Source: Bacillota bacterium (GTDB taxonomy: Bacteria; Bacillota; Clostridia; Oscillospirales; Ruminococcaceae). Taken from it: a DNA stretch of 16,153 nucleotides. Position numbers and translations under genes: made by a program. Positions 11,929 through 16,153 of this stretch are shown piece after piece. Under the pieces are notes generated by a model. It worked only from the letters and a program-made list of their open reading frames with translations. It was not told the origin of the DNA and made no database searches. The stretch is taken from positions 1 to 16,153 of the forward strand of contig JAEXAZ010000033.1 of NCBI GenBank assembly GCA_023394255.1. The letters are read 5' to 3'. How positions within the stretch are numbered: the stretch's first letter is position 1; the number at the start of each line of letters is the position of its first letter.

Positions 11929-12894
11929 ATGAACGAAATCCTGAAACAGCTTTCCCAAATTGGCATTGTCCCGGTCATCAAAATCGATGATGTTGAGAAA
12001 GCGGTTCCCCTTGCCAAAGCGCTTGTTGCCGGCGGCCTGCCCTGTGCCGAGGTAACTTTCCGTACTGCCGAGGGCGAGGAAGCGATCCGCCGCATCGCCA
12101 GGGAAGTTCCTGAGGTTCTGGTTGGCGCCGGTACGGTCCTGACCACCGAACAGGTCGACCGTGCAATCAAGGCGGGTGCCAAATTTATCGTCAGCCCCGG
12201 CCTCAACCCCAAGGTTGTCGCCTACTGCGTGGAGAAAGGCTATCCCGTTACCCCCGGCTGCGCCAATCCTTCCGATGTCGAGCAGGCAATCCAGCTGGGC
12301 CTGGACGTCGTGAAGTTTTTCCCGGCGGAGCAGGCAGGCGGCATCAACTACATCAAGGCGATTTCCGCTCCCTACACCGGCATGAAGTTCATGCCCACCG
12401 GCGGTGTCAGCGCCAAGAACATCAACGATTACCTCTCCTTTGATAAAGTCCTCTGCTGCGGCGGTTCCTGGATGGTCAAGGCCGACCTGATCAATGACGG
12501 CAAGTTCGACGAGATCACCCGCCTGTGCAAGGAAGCCGTCCAGACCATGATGGGCTTTGAACTTGCTCACATCGGCATCAACGCGGAAAATGAAGACGAA
12601 GCGCTGAAAGCCGCAAAACTGTTCGAGCTGATGTTCGGTTTCGAAGCCAAGGTTGGCAACAGTTCCATATTTGCCGGCAAATATGTGGAGGTCATGAAGA
12701 CCCCGTATCTCGGCAAAAACGGCCATATCGCCATCGCCACCAACAATGTCATGCGCGCGATTGCCCATTTCGAGCGTCTCGGCTTTGCGTTCAATTATGA
12801 GGTCGCCAAGAAAGACGCCAAGGGCAACTATCCCGCCATCTATTTCAAGGACGAAATCGCCGGCTTCGCAGTTCACCTTCTCCAGAAGAAGTAA
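11929..12894 (+). CDS. kdgA: KDPG/KHG aldolase with C-terminal VOC domain fusion
   Basis: A 321-residue two-domain protein. Residues 1-207 are a full class I KDPG/KHG aldolase: Glu41 and Arg45 in EVTFRT, the GAGTVL segment, SPGLNP, and the Schiff-base Lys129 in VKFFPAEQAGG, then PTGGV and GGSWMV. It cleaves 2-keto-3-deoxy-6-phosphogluconate to pyruvate and glyceraldehyde-3-phosphate. Residues about 210-321 add a glyoxalase/VOC-type half: AHIGIN (213-218), VEVM, GHIAIAT (265-271) and VHLLQ near the end, giving a possible metal set of His214, Glu254, His266 and His316. Stand-alone aldolase is about 205-215 residues, so the tail is extra. ATG 11929 is preferred over GTG 11920, which lies in the AGGTG ribosome binding site. 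The VOC role is unknown. Confidence 0.9.
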   Translation: MNEILKQLSQIGIVPVIKIDDVEKAVPLAKALVAGGLPCAEVTFRTAEGEEAIRRIAREVPEVLVGAGTVLTTEQVDRAIKAGAKFIVSPGLNPKVVAYCVEKGYPVTPGCANPSDVEQAIQLGLDVVKFFPAEQAGGINYIKAISAPYTGMKFMPTGGVSAKNINDYLSFDKVLCCGGSWMVKADLINDGKFDEITRLCKEAVQTMMGFELAHIGINAENEDEALKAAKLFELMFGFEAKVGNSSIFAGKYVEVMKTPYLGKNGHIAIATNNVMRAIAHFERLGFAFNYEVAKKDAKGNYPAIYFKDEIAGFAVHLLQKK

Positions 12895-12939
12895 TCCCTG
12901 TTTTAACCATTCATTATAATATATGGGAGGAACCATTTT

Positions 12940-13962
12940 ATGGCAAAAGTAATTACATTTGGCGAAATCATGCTCCGTCTGGCTCCGGAAGGCTATTATA
13001 GATTTGTCCAGGCACAGTCCCTCGGCGCCACCTACGGCGGCGGCGAAGCGAACGTTTCCGTTTCCCTCGCAAACTTCGGCATTGACGCCGCGTTTGTAAC
13101 CAAGCTGCCCAAGCATGACATCGGCCAGGCCGCTGTCAACAAGCTGCGCGAATTTGGCGTTGATACCTCTCTGATCACCCGCGGCGGTGACCGTGTGGGC
13201 ATCTACTTCCTCGAGAAAGGCGCTTCCCAGCGTCCGTCCAAGGTCATTTACGACCGCGCCGGTTCCGCGATTGCGAAAGCCACCGCCGCCGACTTTGACT
13301 GGAACAAGATCTTTGAAGGCGTTGAGTGGTTCCACTTCACCGGCATTACCCCGGCTCTGGGCGACAATGTCGCCGAAATCTGCCTTGAGGCCTGCAAAGC
13401 CGCGAAAGCGAAGGGCATCACCGTTTCCTGCGACCTGAACTACCGCAAAAACCTCTGGTCCCGTGAAAAAGCCGGACAGGTCATGGATGGCCTCATGAAA
13501 TACGTCGATGTCTGCATCGCCAACGAAGAGGACGCTTCCGATGTTTTCGGCATCAAAGCTTCCGACACCGATGTCACCACCGGCAAGGTCAACCACGAGG
13601 GCTATAAAGATGTCGCCAAACAGCTTGCGGACCGTTTTGGTTTCAAAAAGGTCGCCATCACCCTGCGCGGTTCCATCTCCGCCAACGACAACAACTGGGC
13701 GGCGATGCTCTATACCGACGGCCAGTACTACTTCTCCAAAAACTATCTCATCCACATTGTGGACCGCGTGGGCGGCGGCGACAGCTTCGGCGCCGGCCTG
13801 ATCTATTCCTGCATCAGCGGTTTCGCCCCGCAGGAAACAATCGAATTTGCGGTTGCGGCTTCCTGCCTCAAACACACCATCGAGGGCGACCTGAACATGG
13901 TTTCCGTTGATGAAGTCAAAAAGCTTGCGGGCGGCGACGGTTCCGGCCGCGTGCAGAGATAA
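12940..13962 (+). CDS. kdgK: 2-keto-3-deoxygluconate kinase, PfkB family
   Basis: A 340-residue PfkB (ribokinase-like) sugar kinase. It begins with VITFGEIMLRLAPEG (4-18), has GGGEANVSVSLANFG (33-47) for the sugar, CDLNYRKNLW (164-173), and the C-terminal anion-hole and catalytic motif DRVGGGDSFGAGL (275-287) with catalytic Asp281. Phosphorylation of KDG to KDPG feeds the aldolase encoded 45 bp upstream, so the pair forms the end of uronate catabolism. RBS GGGAGG precedes ATG 12940. Lysine AAG and alanine GCC/GCT codons are more common here and in the aldolase than in the uxa operon, hinting at stronger expression. Fructokinase is the main alternative, made unlikely by the KDPG aldolase partner. 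Confidence 0.92.
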   Translation: MAKVITFGEIMLRLAPEGYYRFVQAQSLGATYGGGEANVSVSLANFGIDAAFVTKLPKHDIGQAAVNKLREFGVDTSLITRGGDRVGIYFLEKGASQRPSKVIYDRAGSAIAKATAADFDWNKIFEGVEWFHFTGITPALGDNVAEICLEACKAAKAKGITVSCDLNYRKNLWSREKAGQVMDGLMKYVDVCIANEEDASDVFGIKASDTDVTTGKVNHEGYKDVAKQLADRFGFKKVAITLRGSISANDNNWAAMLYTDGQYYFSKNYLIHIVDRVGGGDSFGAGLIYSCISGFAPQETIEFAVAASCLKHTIEGDLNMVSVDEVKKLAGGDGSGRVQR

Positions 13963-13999
13963 CTTTTCCCTTCATAACCCCACTTTGATTTTTCATAAG

Positions 14000-14033
14000 A
14001 AGCCCGCCGCGTGGCCAAGCACGCGGCGGGCTT
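14000..14033 (+). terminator. GC-rich hairpin closing the kdgA-kdgK operon
   Basis: A perfect 14-bp stem (14000-14013 with 14020-14033) around loop GCCAAG, 37 bp after the kdgK stop. Only CTTTG follows, so the U-run is poor, but stem strength and position favour a terminator. Confidence 0.75.
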
Positions 14034-14120
14034 TGCCGTACAACCGGAAAATGTAAAATCCCGACACAGAATACATAAAAATTGCGGCAGACTTTTTTAC
14101 GTTTTTGTGCTTCTCGTGGG

Positions 14121-14149
14121 TTGACGGTGTTGGTGAAACGGAGTATACT
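14121..14149 (+). promoter_or_regulatory. Strong predicted promoter of the ABC transporter operon
   Basis: TTGACG (14121-14126), a 17-bp spacer and TATACT (14144-14149), five of six matches in each box. The leader to ATG 14220 would be about 60 nt, too short for a T-box or other large riboswitch. Confidence 0.7.
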
Positions 14150-14219
14150 TTAATAACTAAAAGCTTTAAAAGAGTAAATGAGCAGAATATCTGAGCCAAC
14201 CCGAAAGGATGAATATCTT

Positions 14220-15281
14220 ATGAAAAAATTGCTTGCAACAGTCCTGACGCTCTCCCTTACGGCAGCGGTTCTTGCAGGATGCGGTTCTTCCGGCGCGTCG
14301 GCGTCTTCGGAGGCTTCCGTTTCTTCCGAGGCGCCCGCTGCTTCCCAGGCCCAGTCTGAAGCGCCGGCTGACAAAGTTTATAAAATCGGCGTGGTGCAGC
14401 TTGTTGAGCACGACGCGCTTGATGCCGCCTATCAGGGCTTCGTGGACGGGCTGAAACTGGCCGGCTATGAGGATGGAAAAAATATCGCCATTGACTATCA
14501 GAACGCACAGGGGGAGCAGGCCAACTGCAACACCATCGCATCCAAACTGGTCAACGACAAGGACGACCTGATTCTCGCCATCGCTACTCCGGCGGCACAG
14601 GCAGTCGCCAACGCGACCACCGAAATCCCGATTCTGGTCACCGCGGTTACCGATCCCGCCGATGCCAAGCTCGTCGCTTCCAATGAGGCCCCGGGCGGAA
14701 ATGTAACCGGCACCTCCGACCTGAACCCGATCAAAGAACAGATGGAGCTGCTCCAGCAGCTTGTCCCCGATGTGAAAACAGTCGGTATGCTTTACTGCTC
14801 CAGCGAAGCAAACTCCGAGTTCCAGGTGAATCTCGCGAAAGAGCAGCTGAAAACCATGGGCATTGAATCGGTAGATTTCACGGTTTCCAGCTCCAACGAA
14901 ATTCAACAGGTCGTGGAATCAATGGTCGGCAAAGTCGACGCGGTCTATACCCCCACGGACAATCTGATCGCCTCCGGTATGGTCACCGTTTCGATGGTCG
15001 CCAATGATGCCAAGCTTCCCGTAATCGTTGCGGAACCCGGTATGGTGAAAAACGGCGGGCTGGGTACCTATGGCCTGAACTACTATAACCTTGGCAAACA
15101 GACTGCCAACATGGCAGTTGAAGTAATGGTTGACGGAACAAACCCCGGGGATTTGCCGATTGAATATCTCGAACAGACGGATCTTGTGCTGAACCAGGAT
15201 ACGATTGACGCGCTGGGCATCACGGTTCCTCAGGAGCTTCTTGATCAGGCGGAAATTGTCAGGACAGAGAAAGCTGCATAA
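14220..15281 (+). CDS. ABC transporter substrate-binding lipoprotein (TrpX-like, ABC_sub_bind family)
   Basis: A 353-residue lipoprotein. The N-terminus has a Lys-Lys charge, a hydrophobic core and lipobox VLAGC with Cys21 as the lipidation site, then a Ser/Ala-rich linker (22-50). The mature domain starts YKIGVVQLVEHDALD and contains IATPAAQAVANAT, VTAVTDPADAKLV and NVTGTSDL, as in the ABC_sub_bind family. Members include TrpX, predicted to bind tryptophan, but ligands vary. ATG 14220 is used rather than in-frame ATG 14178, since AAGGA lies before it and it gives a proper signal peptide. The permease gene follows after a 90-bp gap with a hairpin. Neither a T-box nor another amino-acid signal is seen upstream, so the ligand stays open. 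Confidence 0.88.
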   Translation: MKKLLATVLTLSLTAAVLAGCGSSGASASSEASVSSEAPAASQAQSEAPADKVYKIGVVQLVEHDALDAAYQGFVDGLKLAGYEDGKNIAIDYQNAQGEQANCNTIASKLVNDKDDLILAIATPAAQAVANATTEIPILVTAVTDPADAKLVASNEAPGGNVTGTSDLNPIKEQMELLQQLVPDVKTVGMLYCSSEANSEFQVNLAKEQLKTMGIESVDFTVSSSNEIQQVVESMVGKVDAVYTPTDNLIASGMVTVSMVANDAKLPVIVAEPGMVKNGGLGTYGLNYYNLGKQTANMAVEVMVDGTNPGDLPIEYLEQTDLVLNQDTIDALGITVPQELLDQAEIVRTEKAA

Positions 15282-15315
15282 TCTCCAATCATTGATACAA
15301 AAGATTTCATGTACG

Positions 15316-15343
15316 ACAGGACGGGTTTTTCAGCCCGCCCTGT
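15316..15343 (+). terminator. Intercistronic hairpin between binding protein and permease
   Basis: ACAGG-a-CGGG (15316-15325) pairs with CCCG-c-CCTGT (15334-15343), nine pairs with one mismatch, and no U-run after it. Such stems commonly protect the upstream mRNA or partly terminate, giving more binding protein than permease. Confidence 0.5.
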
Positions 15344-15371
15344 TATGTCATTGTAAAAGGGGTTTTTTATC

Positions 15372-16153
15372 ATGGGCATCCTGTTCACCATTCTGCAGGC
15401 GATTCCAAGCGCTTCGTCGCAGGGCATCCTGTGGAGCGTCATGACCATAGGCGTATACCTGACCTTCCGCATTCTGGATTATCCCGACCTTACGGTTGAC
15501 GGAAGCTTTGCTCTGGGCGGGGCGGTCAGCGCCATTCTGATCGTCAAGGGAATGGATCCGTTCCTTTCGCTGCTGTTTGCATTGATGGCGGGTATGCTTG
15601 CGGGCGTGGCTACGGGACTGCTCCATACCAAACTGAAAATTCCCGGCATCCTTGCCGGTATTCTTTCAATGATCGCCCTCTATTCCATCAATATCCGTGT
15701 AATGGGAAAGGCCAACATGCCTCTGCTTGGCGAAGACACCATTGTGACCCGCCTTTCCTTTCTCTCTCCGTCAAAAACGGTTGTCGCGCTGGTGCTTGGC
15801 ATTACCGTGGGCGTGGTCGTGATCGCCCTGCTCTACTGGTTTTTCGGCACGGAACTTGGCTGCTGCATCCGGGCAACCGGCAACAACGAATACATGGTGC
15901 GGGCGCTGGGCGGCAATACTGATAATATGAAAATTATCGGATTGTTTCTCTCCAACGGCCTTGTCGCCCTGTCCGGCGGCATGGTTGCCCAGCAGCAGGG
16001 TTATGCGGACGTCGGCTTGGGCACCGGCACAATCGTGATCGGCCTCGCCTCGGTCATTATCGGAGAGGTCGTTTTCGGCTGGGGGGAACATTCCTTTGCC
16101 TATAAGCTGTTCACCGTCGTGCTTGGCTCGATTGTCTATCGCGTCATTATCGC
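15372..16153 (+). CDS. ABC transporter permease (TrpY-like, branched-chain permease family), 5' part
   Basis: At least 260 codons, open at the window end. The protein is very hydrophobic, with about seven membrane segments visible. It has the family features SQGILWSVMTIGVYLTFR near the N-terminus, YPDLTVDGSFALGGAV (42-57), and the cytoplasmic GCCIRATGNNEYMVRALG loop, the EAA-like region coupling to the ATPase. LSGGMVAQQQGYADVG follows. Typical members are about 290-330 residues, so only the last 30-70 residues are missing. ATG 15372 is preceded by AAAAGGGG (15355-15362). It partners the lipoprotein upstream, and an ATP-binding protein gene is expected next. The transported ligand is unknown. 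Confidence 0.9.
   Translation, partial: MGILFTILQAIPSASSQGILWSVMTIGVYLTFRILDYPDLTVDGSFALGGAVSAILIVKGMDPFLSLLFALMAGMLAGVATGLLHTKLKIPGILAGILSMIALYSINIRVMGKANMPLLGEDTIVTRLSFLSPSKTVVALVLGITVGVVVIALLYWFFGTELGCCIRATGNNEYMVRALGGNTDNMKIIGLFLSNGLVALSGGMVAQQQGYADVGLGTGTIVIGLASVIIGEVVFGWGEHSFAYKLFTVVLGSIVYRVII

Noticed and set aside
11911..13875. A 654-codon minus-strand open frame opposite kdgA-kdgK.
   Set aside because: Both plus-strand genes have complete catalytic motifs and start signals; the long antisense frame comes from GC-biased third positions and has no recognisable domain.
1..16153. CRISPR arrays, tRNA or rRNA genes, transposases, phage genes or attachment sites.
   Set aside because: None could be found on reading both strands; no regularly spaced repeats or recombinase/transposase coding sequences are present.

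Overview
The window looks like the chromosome of a moderately GC-rich anaerobic Firmicute, probably a gut clostridium of the Oscillospiraceae/Ruminococcaceae kind. The basis is strong AAGGAGG-type ribosome binding sites, a C_GCAxxG_C_C family protein, a TrpXY-like ABC transporter, a divergent UxaC and a clostridial-looking KDPG aldolase. No 16S or other taxonomic marker is present, so this is inference. Its theme is uptake and catabolism of hexuronates or related sugar acids, with a purine nucleoside salvage pair in the middle. Layout: (1) 1-1224, the end of a TRAP transporter large permease followed by an alpha/beta-hydrolase. (2) 1221-2339, minus strand, an enolase-superfamily (mandelate racemase-like) sugar-acid dehydratase, convergent with the hydrolase and sharing a CTAG double stop. 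(3) 2340-2823, a 484-bp divergent control region with three TGATATATCA-like dyads, two predicted promoters facing outward, and a GC-rich, hairpin-dense island that belongs to neither predicted leader. (4) 2824-8060, a tight six-gene operon: SDR dehydrogenase, RraA/HMG-aldolase-like protein, UxaA small (SAF) subunit, UxaA large subunit, second SDR dehydrogenase, and uronate isomerase UxaC, closed by a strong terminator. (5) 8197-10745, a cysteine-rich C_GCAxxG_C_C protein, then a divergent purine nucleoside phosphorylase and adenosine deaminase. (6) 10858-13962, an IclR-type regulator divergent from a KDPG aldolase-VOC fusion plus KDG kinase operon, with two copies of a GTTTCA/TGAAAC inverted-repeat operator between them. 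(7) 14220-end, an ABC-transporter lipoprotein and the start of its permease (TrpXY-like), whose ATPase presumably lies beyond the window. How the genes may work together: the TRAP system imports a sugar acid, the hydrolase could remove an ester or acyl group or open a lactone, and UxaC isomerises the uronate to a ketouronate. An SDR reduces it to an aldonate, and UxaA or the enolase-superfamily dehydratase gives a 2-keto-3-deoxy acid. KdgK and KdgA then yield pyruvate and glyceraldehyde-3-phosphate. The canonical UxaB/UxuB reductases and UxuA dehydratase are absent from the window, so the SDRs and the enolase-superfamily enzyme are candidates for those steps. The RraA-like protein could supply a second, non-phosphorylative exit by retro-aldol cleavage. 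The items most worth a second look are the KDPG aldolase-VOC fusion, the structured intergenic island, the two operator systems, and the mixed set of dehydratase, SDR and RraA enzymes.
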